The position numbers and the translations under genes were made by a program. 64,000 nucleotides of DNA, from the NCBI GenBank assembly GCA_016200085.1, contig JACQFL010000014.1:124001-188000 (forward strand), read 5' to 3'. Position 1 is the first letter of the stretch. Each line of letters starts with the position of its first letter. This document shows, piece by piece, positions 10,069 to 18,980 of the stretch. The stretch comes from Candidatus Rokuibacteriota bacterium. Its GTDB lineage: Bacteria; Methylomirabilota; Methylomirabilia; Rokubacteriales; CSP1-6. A model generated the notes under the pieces. The model had not been told where the DNA came from. It made no database searches and saw only the letters and a list, made by a program, of their open reading frames with translations.

Positions 10069-11246
10069 TGCGCGTTCTCCTCGCCGCGACGTCGACGCTG
10101 CCGGACCACATGGGCGGCAGCCAGCGCGTGGTCTGGGAGCTGGCGCGCGGTCTCGTCGCCCGGGGACACGCGCCCATGATCGTCGTCCCGCGCACGGCGG
10201 GCGGGCCCGCCGAGTCGGTCCACCAGGGCATCACCGTCCGGCGCTATCACGATCCCTGGCACGCGTTCGCCGCGCTGTACCTGCCCAGCGTGCTGCTCGC
10301 GCGGGCCGCCCTTCGCCGCGCCGCGCGCGACTGGAGCGCCGATCTCGTCCACGCCCACCACGGGATCTCCGGCCTCGGGGCCGCGCGGGCCCACCTGGGG
10401 CCGCGTTGCTATACGTTCTACGGTCCGTGGCACCTGCAGCTCCTGGCCGAGTCCGCCACGCGGCGTGACCGGCCCGCCGTCACGCGCTGGGCCCGGCGCG
10501 CGTGGACACCGTCGAAGACGGCGCTCACCCGACGCATCGAGCGCGCGGCCCTGCGCGCGAGCGCCCGGCCCGTGGTGCTCTCGCGCTACAGCGCGCGTCA
10601 GCTCGAGACCATCCACGGCGTCCCTGCGGCGCGCACGACCATCGTGCCCGGGGGCGTGGATCTCGACCGCTTCCGTCCGGCCGCCGGCCGCGGGGCGCCG
10701 CGCCACGCCCTCGGCCTCGCGGCCTCGGGGCCCCTGGTGTTCACCGCTCGCCGCCTCGTGCCCGACATGGGGCTGGAAGGCCTGATCGAGGCGATGGCGG
10801 CGCTGCCCGGCGTGCGGCTCGTGGTCGGCGGCGACGGCTGGCTCCGCCCGCGCCTCGTGGCGCAGGTCATGCACCTCGGGCTCGTGGATCGGGTGACCTT
10901 CGCCGGCTTCATCCCGGAGGAGGCCCTCCCCCTCTACTACCAGGCCGCGGACCTCGTGGTCATGCCCAGTGTCGCCCTCGAGGGCTTCGGGCTGATCGCG
11001 CTGGAGGCGCTCGCGTGCGGCACGCCGATGGTGGCGACGGCCGACTGCGGCGTCGTCGACGTGCTGGAGCCGCTCGAGCCCTCGTGGATCGCGGCGGACG
11101 CCTCACCCGCGGCGCTGGCGCGCACCATCGGCCCCGCGCTGGAGGCCGTCGCGGGCGACCCCTCGGTCTTCGCGCGCTGCCGCGGCCACGCCGAGACCTA
11201 TCCCTGGAGCCGGATGGTCGAGGCGTACGAGGCGCTCTACCGGTGA
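10068..11246 (+). CDS. Glycosyltransferase family 4
   Basis: 392-residue GT-B enzyme. N-terminal motif MGGSQRVVWELARGL is the glycine-rich acceptor-domain loop; the C-terminal domain has FTARRLVPDMGLEGL and the donor-binding EGFGLIALEALACGTP signature with the two conserved glutamates. Overlaps the flippase gene by 1 bp and the next glycosyltransferase by 4 bp. Adds one residue to the repeat unit; donor unknown. GTG at 10065 is an alternative start three bases upstream. Confidence 0.87.
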
Positions 11247-12349
11247 AGGTCGCGGTCGTCTCCCACGCGTACGTCACGGCCGTGAACCACGACAAGCTCG
11301 AGGCCCTGGCGCGTCTGGCCGACGTCGCGGTGACGCTGCTGGTGCCGTCGTCCTGGCCGGCCGCCTTCGGCGTGCTCCGTCCTCCCGCTCGGGGCGACGG
11401 CTACCGCATCGTCGCCGCCCCGGTGGTCTTCGCCGGCCACATCGGCGGCTTCGTCTTCCGGGGCGGCCTGCGCGCGCTCGCGGGACAGGACGTCGTGCAC
11501 GCGGAGCTGGAGCCCTGGAGCCTGGGCGCGCTGCAGTGCCTGCTCGTCGCGCCCGCCACGCCTCTCGTGGTGTTCACGTGGGAGAACCTGGAGCGGCCGC
11601 TCCGCCGCCTGGCGCGCGTCGTCGAGCGGATCGTCCTGCGCCGGGCGGCCTTCGTCATCGCGGGCAACGCCGGCGCGCGCGAGCGGATGCGGCGCCGCGG
11701 CGTGCCGGACCGCCGGCTCGCGGTGCTGCCGCAGTTCGGCGTCGACCCGGCGCGCTACACCGCGGGCGACGCGGGCCGCGTGGCCGCGCCGTTCCCGGTG
11801 GCGTCACCGCGCCCGCGCCCGGTCGTGGGGTACGTCGGACGGCTCGTGCCCGAGAAGGGCGTCGACGTGCTCATCGACGCGATGTCGCCCGGGCTCGGCC
11901 GCCTGCTCGTGGTCGGCGATGGACCCACCCGCGGCGCGCTCGAGGCGCGCGCGGCCGCGCGCGGCCTCGAGGCCGCGTTCACCGGCGCGGTGGCGGACAC
12001 GGCCGTGCCCGACCACCTCGCGGCCATGGACGTGCTGGTGCTGCCCTCGCGCACCATCCCGGGATGGGCCGAGCAGTTCGGTCACGCGCTGATCGAGGCG
12101 ATGGCGGCCGGGGTGCCCGTGATCGGCTCGTCGTCGGGCGCGATCCCGGAGGTGATCGGTGACGCCGGCCTCGTGTTCCCCGAGGGCGATGCCCGCGCGC
12201 TGGCCGGCGGCCTGGCGCGCGTGCTCGGGGACGAACCGCTCCGCAAGGACCTTGCCGGGCGGGGGGTGGCGCGCGTCGCCGCTCGCTTCACGCACGCCGT
12301 CGTGGCCGAGGCCCAGCGCGGCATCTACGCCCGGCTGCGCCGGCGTTGA
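11243..12349 (+). CDS. Glycosyltransferase family 4/1
   Basis: 368 residues, GT-B fold. The C-terminal half contains GYVGRLVPEKGVDVLI, followed by GDGPTRGALE, then the donor site EQFGHALIEAMAAGVPVIG. The N-terminal domain is less conserved, as is normal. GTG start overlaps the preceding stop (GTGA), so it is co-translated with the upstream transferase. Donor and acceptor are not predictable. Confidence 0.86.
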   Translation: MKVAVVSHAYVTAVNHDKLEALARLADVAVTLLVPSSWPAAFGVLRPPARGDGYRIVAAPVVFAGHIGGFVFRGGLRALAGQDVVHAELEPWSLGALQCLLVAPATPLVVFTWENLERPLRRLARVVERIVLRRAAFVIAGNAGARERMRRRGVPDRRLAVLPQFGVDPARYTAGDAGRVAAPFPVASPRPRPVVGYVGRLVPEKGVDVLIDAMSPGLGRLLVVGDGPTRGALEARAAARGLEAAFTGAVADTAVPDHLAAMDVLVLPSRTIPGWAEQFGHALIEAMAAGVPVIGSSSGAIPEVIGDAGLVFPEGDARALAGGLARVLGDEPLRKDLAGRGVARVAARFTHAVVAEAQRGIYARLRRR

Positions 12350-12352
12350 CCG

Positions 12353-12358
12353 TATACT
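12353..12358 (+). promoter_or_regulatory. Candidate -10 element (TATACT) six bases before an ATG
   Basis: TATACT is followed by exactly 6 nt and then the ATG of the glycosyltransferase at 12365. This is the spacing expected when transcription starts at the start codon itself. The gene has no Shine-Dalgarno sequence. A TTGAC motif overlaps just upstream, too close to be a -35. Suggests an internal leaderless promoter within the polysaccharide locus. Confidence 0.45.
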
Positions 12359-12364
12359 TTCTCC

Positions 12365-13483
12365 ATGCCGCCTCGGAGATCGATCGCGGTCAACGCGGCC
12401 ATCGTCGGGGCGCGGCCGACCGGCCTCGGGCACTACGCCCTGCACGCCATCGCGGCCCTCGACGCGCTGGGCGAGCGCCTCACCGTCTACACGCCGCGGC
12501 CGGATCTCGTGCGGGCGCCGGGCGCGACGGTGCGCGCCCTGACCGACGCCGTCACCCCGGAGCGCGGGGCCGCCGGGCACCTCGCCCGGCTGATCTGGGT
12601 GCAGTCCGGCCTGCGCATGCGGGTGCGCCGCGATCGCCCGGACGTGCTCCTCAACCTGATGCCCGAAGGACTCCTGTGGCCGGCCGTGCCGCAGGTGACG
12701 ACGGTGTACGATCTCCTGCCCCTGTGGTTTCCGTCGGAGTACCCGCGCCAGCAGTACTACTTCCGCCACTACGTGCCCGCGGTCCTCCGCCACTCGCGTG
12801 CGGTGCTGGTGATCTCGGAGAGCACGCGGCGCGACGTCCAGCGCTTCTACGGCGTGCCGGCCGCGAAGGTCCACGTCGTGCTCGCCGGCTACGACGCCGG
12901 GGCGTACAACCTCGACGGCGGCGACGCCCACCCGAGCAGCGAGCCCTATGCCCTCTACGTCGGCAACGTGATGCCGCACAAGAACCTCCTGCGCCTGGTC
13001 GAGGCGTTCGCCGCGGCCGTCCCGCAGGGCCCCGGCCGGCTCGTGGTGCGCGGCTGGGGCCGCCCGCGCCACGTCGCGGCGTTGCGCCGGCGCATCGACG
13101 CGCTGGGGATCGCCGCGCGCGTGGACTGGCAGCCCTACGCGCCGGCCGACGAGCTGCCGCGGCTCTACCGCGGCGCGCGCATGTTCCTGCTGCCCTCGCT
13201 CTACGAGGGCTTCGGCCTGCCCGTGCTCGAGGCGATGGCCTGCGGCGCCCCGGTGATCACGTCGAGCCGCTCGTCGCTGCCCGAGGTCGCGGGCGACGCC
13301 GCGCTGCTCGTCGACCCGGAGGACACGGGGGCGCTCGCCCAGGCCATGACGCGGCTCTTCGCCGACGACGGCCTGGCCAAGGACCTGCGCGAGCGCGGGC
13401 TGGCCCGGGTCGGTCTGTTCTCGTGGGAGAAGACGGGCCGCGCGATGCGGGCGGCCGTGGACGCCGCGCTCGCGGCAGGCTGA
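12365..13483 (+). CDS. Glycosyltransferase family 1 (GT4-like)
   Basis: 372 residues. ARPTGLGHYALH is the N-terminal glycine loop; YVGNVMPHKNLLRLVEAF and the donor-site segment SLYEGFGLPVLEAMACG are textbook mannosyltransferase-like GT4 signatures (compare WbdA/WbpY types). It starts 15 bp after the previous stop with its own -10-like element and no ribosome binding site. Stop overlaps the next ATG by 1 bp. Mannose is a plausible donor given the GDP-mannose-type SDR in the locus, but this is inference. Confidence 0.87.
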   Translation: MPPRRSIAVNAAIVGARPTGLGHYALHAIAALDALGERLTVYTPRPDLVRAPGATVRALTDAVTPERGAAGHLARLIWVQSGLRMRVRRDRPDVLLNLMPEGLLWPAVPQVTTVYDLLPLWFPSEYPRQQYYFRHYVPAVLRHSRAVLVISESTRRDVQRFYGVPAAKVHVVLAGYDAGAYNLDGGDAHPSSEPYALYVGNVMPHKNLLRLVEAFAAAVPQGPGRLVVRGWGRPRHVAALRRRIDALGIAARVDWQPYAPADELPRLYRGARMFLLPSLYEGFGLPVLEAMACGAPVITSSRSSLPEVAGDAALLVDPEDTGALAQAMTRLFADDGLAKDLRERGLARVGLFSWEKTGRAMRAAVDAALAAG

Positions 13484-14613
13484 TGCGGGTCGCGCTCGTC
13501 CACGACTGGCTCACGGGCATGCGGGGCGGCGAGCGCTGCCTCGAGGTCTTCTGCGAGCTCTTCCCCGCGGCGGATCTCTACACGCTCGTCCACGTCCCCG
13601 GCAGCGTGACGCCCGTCGTCGAGCGGCGGCGCGTGGTCACCTCGTTCGTGCAGCGCCTGCCCGGGGCGGCGACACGCTGGCGCGAGTACCTTCCGCTCTT
13701 TCCCGCGGCCATGGCGCGGTTCGACTTCGCCGGCTACGACCTCGTGCTGTCCTCCAGCCACTGCGTGGCCAAGGCGGCGCGCCCGGCGCGGGGGGCGCTC
13801 CACGTCTGCTACTGCTACACGCCGATGCGCTACGTCTGGGACATGTACCCGGCGTACGCGGCCGCCGCCGGCCCGCTCACGCGCCTGGTGATGCCGCCCG
13901 CCGCCGCGGCGCTCCGGCGGTGGGACCGCGCGGTGAGCCGGCGGGTGCACCACTTCGTGGCGATCTCGCGCTTCGTGGCCGGGCGCATCGAGCGCTGCTA
14001 CGGGCGCGCCGCCGAGGTCATCCATCCGCCCGTCGATCTCGCGCGGCTGCCGCTGGCGTCGGGCGACCCGGGCGACTACTACCTCGTGGTCTCGGCGCTC
14101 GTGCCCTACAAGCGGCTCGATCTCGCCATCGGCGCCGCCGCGCGCCTCGGCCGCCGGCTCGTGATCGTCGGGACGGGCCCCGAGGAGGCGCGCCTGCGCG
14201 CGCTCGCCGGGAGCCACGTGGAGTTCCTGGGCTGGCGCGACGACGCCGAGGTGGCCGCGCTCTACCGCGGCTGTCGCGCGCTGCTCTTCCCCGGCGTCGA
14301 CGACTTCGGCATCGCGCCGCTGGAGGCGATGGCGAGCGGCCGGCCGGTGATCGCGATCGCCGCCGGCGGCGCGCTGGAGACCGTGATCCCGCTGGAGAGC
14401 GAGGAGGAAGCGCCGACCGGCGTGCTGTTCCGCGAGCAGACGGTCGAGGCCCTGGCCGCCGCGATGCGGGGGCTCGAGGGCGCCGCGCACCGCTTCGAGC
14501 CCAAGGCCCTGCGCGCGCGCGCGGAGATCTTCGACCGGCCGCGCTTCAAGGCGCGCGTGGCTGAGTACCTCGACGTCAGGCTGGCGGAACGGGGGGCCGC
14601 GGCCACGTGCTGA
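13483..14613 (+). CDS. Glycosyltransferase (GT4 family, WbaZ-like)
   Basis: 376 residues. The N-terminus ALVHDWLTGMRGGERCLE is the hallmark of a GT4 subgroup (GGERxLE), and the YCYTPMRYVWDMYP segment is typical of the same proteins. The donor domain carries SALVPYKRLDLAI, GTGPEEARLRAL and DFGIAPLEAMASGRPVI with paired glutamates. Overlaps its upstream neighbour by 1 bp and the downstream sugar transferase by 7 bp. Probably a mannosyl- or rhamnosyltransferase of the repeat unit; sugar not determined. Confidence 0.87.
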   Translation: MRVALVHDWLTGMRGGERCLEVFCELFPAADLYTLVHVPGSVTPVVERRRVVTSFVQRLPGAATRWREYLPLFPAAMARFDFAGYDLVLSSSHCVAKAARPARGALHVCYCYTPMRYVWDMYPAYAAAAGPLTRLVMPPAAAALRRWDRAVSRRVHHFVAISRFVAGRIERCYGRAAEVIHPPVDLARLPLASGDPGDYYLVVSALVPYKRLDLAIGAAARLGRRLVIVGTGPEEARLRALAGSHVEFLGWRDDAEVAALYRGCRALLFPGVDDFGIAPLEAMASGRPVIAIAAGGALETVIPLESEEEAPTGVLFREQTVEALAAAMRGLEGAAHRFEPKALRARAEIFDRPRFKARVAEYLDVRLAERGAAATC

Positions 14614-16007
14614 GGGCCCACTCGCGGCTCTTCGAGCAGCTGACCCTCGTCGCCGATCTCGTCCTCATCGGCGCCTGCTGGCTCGCCGCCTACGGGCTGC
14701 GCTTCTACGTGCTCGGCCCGCCGCTGGTCAACCCGCAGCCGCCCCCGCTGCGCGACTACCTGCTCCAGCTCGTGCCGATCCTCGTGGTGTGGGGCGTGGC
14801 CTTCCGCTGGTTCGACCTCTACCGGCCCCGCCGGCTCGGCTCGCATTTCTCGGAGTGGGTGGACGTCGCCAAGGCCTCCACGCTGGGCGTGCTCGTGCTC
14901 GTCGCGATCATGACCTTCGTCTTCCGGCGGACGGAGTACTCGCGCGTGGTCATGATCTACTTCTGGGTGCTCTCGACGGTCGCGGTCAGCCTCTGGCGCG
15001 CGACCTTCCGCGAGGCGCTGCGCGTGGCGCGCCGGGCCGGCCGCAACCAGCGCCGCGCGATCGTGGTGGGGGGCGGGGGACCGGCGACGGAGATCGCCGC
15101 CGCGCTGCGCCGCCGGCCGGACGCCGGGGTGGCGCTGCTCGGCGTGGTGGGGGACAAGACGCGCGCGGGGGAGACGGGCGCTCCATGGCTCGGCGGCTTC
15201 GAGGATCTGAGAGCGCTGCTCGATCGCCACCAGGTCGAGCTGGTGTTCGTGGCCCTCACCCACGACGAGTACGGCCGGCTGCCCGGCGTGCTCGCCGACA
15301 TCGGCGACGATCCGGTGACGATCCACCTCGTGCCCGACGTGTTCAGCCTGGGCACGCTGGGCGGCGGGGTCGAGGAATTCGAGGGCGTGCCCATTGTCTA
15401 CCTGCGCGAGTCACCGCTGCACGGCTGGAACCTCGTGCTCAAGCGGGTCCTGGATCTCGCAGCCGGCGCGGCGGCCCTCGTGCTCACCGCGCCCTTGCTG
15501 GCCGTGCTCGCCGTCGCCGTGAAGCTCTCCTCGCCGGGGCCCGTGCTCCTGCGTCAGGAGCGGATGGGGCTCGACGGCCACCGCTTCGGGATGCTGAAGT
15601 TCCGGACCATGCGCGCCGACGCGGAGGTGGCGACGGGACCGGTGTGGGCGAGCGCGGAGGATCCCCGCCGCACGCGGCTCGGCGCCGTGCTGCGGGCGTG
15701 GAGCCTGGACGAGCTGCCGCAGCTCTTCAACGTGCTCCGCGGCGACATGAGCCTGGTGGGCCCGCGGCCGGAGCGGCCGGTCTTCGTCGAGGACTTCCGC
15801 CGCCGGCTGCCCGGCTACATGCTCCGCCACAAGGTCAAGGCGGGCATGACGGGCTGGGCCCAGATCAACGGCTGGCGCGGCAACAGCTCGCTCGAGAAGC
15901 GCCTGGAGTACGACCTCTACTACATCGAGCGCTGGTCGCTGGCCTTCGACCTCAAGATCCTCGCCCAGACCCTCTGGCGCGGGTTCGTCGACAAGAACGC
16001 GTACTAG
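14607..16007 (+). CDS. Undecaprenyl-phosphate sugar phosphotransferase (WcaJ/PssY type)
   Basis: 466 residues in the usual polyisoprenyl-phosphate hexose-1-phosphate transferase layout: four or five N-terminal membrane helices, a CoA_binding_3-like Rossmann domain (VVGGGGPATEIA near 153-164), and a C-terminal bacterial sugar transferase domain from about 270 with KFRTMRADAE, SLDELPQLFNVLRGDMSLVG and PGYMLRHKVKAGMTGWAQ-type motifs. It loads the first sugar (usually glucose-1-P) on undecaprenyl phosphate. GTG start overlaps the upstream gene. With the fusion at 1484-3247, the locus encodes two initiating enzymes of different families. Confidence 0.9.
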   Translation: MLRAHSRLFEQLTLVADLVLIGACWLAAYGLRFYVLGPPLVNPQPPPLRDYLLQLVPILVVWGVAFRWFDLYRPRRLGSHFSEWVDVAKASTLGVLVLVAIMTFVFRRTEYSRVVMIYFWVLSTVAVSLWRATFREALRVARRAGRNQRRAIVVGGGGPATEIAAALRRRPDAGVALLGVVGDKTRAGETGAPWLGGFEDLRALLDRHQVELVFVALTHDEYGRLPGVLADIGDDPVTIHLVPDVFSLGTLGGGVEEFEGVPIVYLRESPLHGWNLVLKRVLDLAAGAAALVLTAPLLAVLAVAVKLSSPGPVLLRQERMGLDGHRFGMLKFRTMRADAEVATGPVWASAEDPRRTRLGAVLRAWSLDELPQLFNVLRGDMSLVGPRPERPVFVEDFRRRLPGYMLRHKVKAGMTGWAQINGWRGNSSLEKRLEYDLYYIERWSLAFDLKILAQTLWRGFVDKNAY

Positions 16008-16046
16008 CTGCCACCGCACCGGCCATGTCCACGATCAGCGCGCGGC

Positions 16047-16200
16047 GGGGCCGACGGGGGGGTGCGGCGGGGGTCCAGGCGACCACGCCGCACGCGTCCG
16101 CTGATCGGCGGCGGCTGGGCTCCACCCGGGCAGGCGGCGTCCGTCGCCGGGCGAGGGGTACGGGTCCTCTGGACCCCCGCCGCACCCCCTCGTCGGCCCC
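16047..16200. repeat. Long inverted repeat, 31-nt arms around a 92-nt centre
   Basis: Arm 16047-16077 (G-rich on +) and arm 16170-16200 (C-rich) are reverse complements with one mismatch in 31. It fills most of the 244-bp gap between the sugar transferase and the O-antigen ligase gene, both on +. No coding signal, no T-tract, so it is not a standard terminator. It resembles in layout, not in sequence, the inverted repeats at 17558, 28527 and 44301. It could be a processed RNA hairpin, a transcription attenuator or a MITE-like remnant. Confidence 0.8.
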
Positions 16201-16251
16201 GGCGGCCCGCCCGGCCAGGTCTTCATGACCACCCGAGGAGGCCGCTAGGGC

Positions 16252-17466
16252 GTGGATCGTCTCGTTCGGGACGTTCTCCTGGGGGCGTTCGTGCTCGGGC
16301 TCGGGGTGTCGATCACGCTGTCCGAGACCGCGCTGGCCTTGCTCGCCGTGCGGTGGCTCGTCCGGGTGCTCACCGGGCGCGCGGAGCGGGTCAACCGGTG
16401 GCCGCTGGCGCTGCCCGTGCTCGCGTGGATCGCCGTCTCGCTGCTGGCGGCCGCCCTCTCCCCGCACCCGGGCGAGAGCCTGACGGTGGCGAGCAAGGGC
16501 CTGCTGCTGATCGTGGCGCTCTACGTCCTGGTGGACGCGCTGCCGAAGCCCGTCCCCGCCGAGCGCTTCGTCGCCGGTCTTCTCGCGGCGGTGACGATCG
16601 CCTCCCTCGCCGGGATCGCCCAGGTGGGCGCGTGCGCCGTGCTCGGCGGGTCGATGTCACCGCCGACCACGCCGGTGATCGGCCGCTATCTCTGGAAGTG
16701 TCATCGCGCCCGCGGCTTCTACAGCATCTACATGACGCTGGCCGGCGTGCTGAACCTCGTCCTGCTCGCCGCCCTGCCGCGCCTGACGATCGCCCCGCGC
16801 CGCCGCTGGATGCCCTTCGCCTGGGTGGTGGGCGCCCTCGCGCTCGCGCTCACGTACGTGCGCGGCGCGTGGCTCGGCTTCCTCGTCGGCCTCGGCGCGC
16901 TCGTGGGGCTCGTGCGCCGCGGTCGCCTGCTCGTCGCCGTCGGGTTGCTCGTGCTGATCGCGGCCGTGCTGCTGGTGCCCGCGGTCCGCCGGCGCGCGGA
17001 GAGCATCGCCGATCCCGCCGATCCGACCGCGCGCGACCGCTGGTCGATGTGGCGCAGCGGCGTTGCCATCGCGCGCGATCACCCGCTGCTCGGCATCGGC
17101 CCCGGCCAGGTCAAGCACGTCTACCGGCTCTACGCCGAGGCCGAGGCGCTCCAGAGATCACGCGGCCACCTGCACAACACGCCGCTCCAGATCCTCGTCG
17201 AGCGCGGCGCCCTCGGCCTCGCGGCGTGGCTCGCGGTCTACGCCACCTTCTTCGTCCAGTCCGCCGGCATCCTGCGCCGTCTTCCGCCCGACGCCGCGCT
17301 GCCGCGCGCCTTGGTCACCGGCGGCATGGCCGCCATCGCCGCCTTCCTCGTCGCCGGCCTCACCGAATACAACTTCGGCGACTCCGAAGTCGTCATGGTC
17401 GCCTGGTCCCTCATGTCCCTGCCGTTCATCGCCCCCCGCGACACCACCCCACCCCCCCGCTTCTGA
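16252..17466 (+). CDS. O-antigen ligase family protein
   Basis: 404 residues with about ten hydrophobic helices. The periplasmic loop contains DHPLLGIGPGQVKHVY and RGHLHNTPLQILVERGALG, the Wzy_C H-N-x-x-L signature of WaaL/O-antigen ligases and polymerases. GTG at 16252 is preceded by a GGAGG at about 16237-16241. It is separated from the locus by an inverted repeat but is co-oriented, so it is probably the last gene of the polysaccharide region. Lipid A-core ligation or polymerisation are both possible. Confidence 0.84.
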   Translation: MDRLVRDVLLGAFVLGLGVSITLSETALALLAVRWLVRVLTGRAERVNRWPLALPVLAWIAVSLLAAALSPHPGESLTVASKGLLLIVALYVLVDALPKPVPAERFVAGLLAAVTIASLAGIAQVGACAVLGGSMSPPTTPVIGRYLWKCHRARGFYSIYMTLAGVLNLVLLAALPRLTIAPRRRWMPFAWVVGALALALTYVRGAWLGFLVGLGALVGLVRRGRLLVAVGLLVLIAAVLLVPAVRRRAESIADPADPTARDRWSMWRSGVAIARDHPLLGIGPGQVKHVYRLYAEAEALQRSRGHLHNTPLQILVERGALGLAAWLAVYATFFVQSAGILRRLPPDAALPRALVTGGMAAIAAFLVAGLTEYNFGDSEVVMVAWSLMSLPFIAPRDTTPPPRF

Positions 17467-17557
17467 CCGAAGGCCAAGAAAGAGTGACGGTGCCCGAAGG
17501 CTGACTCGCACGCCCACGCGCGACGGCGAATGGGGCCGGGACAGGACCACCACGGCC

Positions 17558-17743
17558 GCGCCGGTGAGTGCGTGTGGTGATGCGGGGGGCGCCGGGGGAG
17601 TCCCACCCTCGCCCGCAGCGTGGTCACCTCTTGGATGGCCGCGTGAATTGTTCGGACTGCGATTACCTATCTTGGGATAGCGAGGACGAGGGTGGGACTC
17701 CCCCGGCGACAGGACCCGCGCCACCACACGCACTCGCCGGCGC
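17558..17743. repeat. Long interrupted inverted repeat (outer 22 nt + inner 21 nt arms)
   Basis: Outer arms 17558-17579 and 17722-17743 pair with one mismatch in 22; inner arms 17591-17611 and 17687-17707 pair perfectly over 21 nt; the pieces between them pair partially. The centre (17612-17686) is 75 nt and less GC-rich than its surroundings. It occupies the convergent gap between the O-antigen ligase (+) and the anti-sigma gene (-), so a bidirectional terminator is possible although there is no T-run. No gene was found in 17467-17758. Confidence 0.8.
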
Positions 17744-17758
17744 GGGAGCGCGGGGAGA

Positions 17759-18463
17759 TCAGTACGCCGGCGCCGGCTCCGTGGAGACGCGGACGCGGAC
17801 GAAGTAGTCCTTGAGGTGCGCGACGTCGTTCTCGGAGACCATGTCCGAGATCAGCATGCACGCCAGCTCGCCCTGCTTCCACACGAGCGCGGAGAAGCCG
17901 CCGTCGTTGACGAGGGCGGGCCGATAACGGTCGGCCTGCACGCGCCGGTGGTGGTCGGGGATCTTCATCTCGGCGCCGGGCAGCACCACGTACGTGAGCA
18001 GGTGGCCGTCGTCGTCGCGGTAGTAGATGGCGATGCCCCGGCGGCGGTCCACGTACACGGGCTCGGCGCCCTTGAAGGTGAGGCGGTCGTCGCCGAGGAA
18101 GGCCCGCTTCAGCTCGATCCCGGATTCCTGCGCGAGCCAGGGGATCTCCGCGGGGATGATCTTGGGCAGGCGCGCGCCCCACGAGAGCACGCGGGTGTGC
18201 TCGGCCACGCCCGCGCGCACGAGCTGATCCACGGGATCGCTCGGGGCAATGCGGGGCAGCCGGGGCACGACGAACAGGAGCATGACCAGGACGGTGGCGA
18301 AGGCGGCGAGCGTCGGCGCGAGCCACGGCAGGCGGCGCGGGCGCGGGGCGGCGGCGGCGCGGATGGCGGCGCGGAGGTGGCCGGGCGCCGTGTAGCGGGG
18401 GAGTGTCTCGGCCAGCTGCCGGCCGAGCGCGTCGTCCGAGAGGTCGAAGCGTTCGTCGCTCAT
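17759..18463 (-). CDS. Probable membrane-bound anti-sigma factor without zinc-binding motif
   Basis: 234 residues with one transmembrane segment near 46-68 flanked by a short cytoplasmic N-terminus and a roughly 165-residue extracytoplasmic domain. Position directly after, and 4-bp overlap with, an ECF sigma gene make it the likely cognate anti-sigma factor. The cytoplasmic part lacks the H-x3-C-x2-C motif of the zinc-binding ASD. Its start, with leucines and a SDDALGRQLAETLPRYTAP segment, resembles the cytoplasmic portion of non-zinc anti-sigmas. The outer domain has alternating hydrophobic strands (for example GIAIYYRDDDGHLLTYVV) and may sense envelope state. Function is inferred from context. 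Confidence 0.72.
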   Translation of the reverse strand: MSDERFDLSDDALGRQLAETLPRYTAPGHLRAAIRAAAAPRPRRLPWLAPTLAAFATVLVMLLFVVPRLPRIAPSDPVDQLVRAGVAEHTRVLSWGARLPKIIPAEIPWLAQESGIELKRAFLGDDRLTFKGAEPVYVDRRRGIAIYYRDDDGHLLTYVVLPGAEMKIPDHHRRVQADRYRPALVNDGGFSALVWKQGELACMLISDMVSENDVAHLKDYFVRVRVSTEPAPAY

Positions 18464-18975
18464 GTGCGCTTGTCGTAGTCGCGGAGCAGAGCCCGCAGCC
18501 GTTCCTTGGCGCGGAAGATCCGCGACTTCACGGTGCCCACCGGACAGGTCATGACCCGCGCGACGTCCTCGAGCGGCAGGCCCTCCACCTCGGCCAGGAG
18601 CAGCACCGTCCTGAACTCCTCGGGCAGCTGCCCCATCGCCCGCTCCAGATCCGAGTGGGTCTCGAGGGCCAGGGCGTCACCGGTGGGGGCGTCGTGGAAC
18701 ATCGGCGTGTCCCACTCCGGCACCCCGTCCTCCGCGAGCGGAGCCTCCCGCTCCCGGAGCCGGTAGAAGGTCAGGTACGTGTTCCTCAAGATCTGGAACA
18801 ACCAGGCCCGGAGGTGGGTTCCCGGCTCGAAGCGATGGGAGAAGCGGAAGGCGCGCAGGTACGTCTCCTGCACGAGGTCCTCCGCCTCCGCCGGCTTGTG
18901 GGTCAGGTACATCGCGAAGTTGTAGAGCGCGTGGACGTGCTCGAGAGCCAGGCGCTCGAAGTCCGCGTCGGCCAC
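18460..18975 (-). CDS. ECF RNA polymerase sigma factor (sigma-70 family)
   Basis: 171 residues, ECF size. Region 2 contains EAEDLVQETYLRAFR, the -10 recognition helix signature, and region 4 contains LPEEFRTVLLLAEVEGLP followed by the helix-turn-helix PVGTVKSRIFRAKERLR. GTG at 18975 is chosen because an upstream extension would run through folK in another frame; the start is 6 bp from the folK stop. It is followed with a 4-bp overlap by the anti-sigma candidate. It lies at the end of a long lysine/folate operon, so its expression may follow growth rather than autoregulation only. Confidence 0.9.
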   Translation of the reverse strand: MADADFERLALEHVHALYNFAMYLTHKPAEAEDLVQETYLRAFRFSHRFEPGTHLRAWLFQILRNTYLTFYRLREREAPLAEDGVPEWDTPMFHDAPTGDALALETHSDLERAMGQLPEEFRTVLLLAEVEGLPLEDVARVMTCPVGTVKSRIFRAKERLRALLRDYDKRT

Positions 18976-18980
18976 GGGCG

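Noticed and set aside
16022-16467. Long open frames crossing the 16.0 kb inverted repeat
   Set aside because: Stop codons are rare at this G+C content; the translations are arginine/proline-rich and the stretch is a hairpin.
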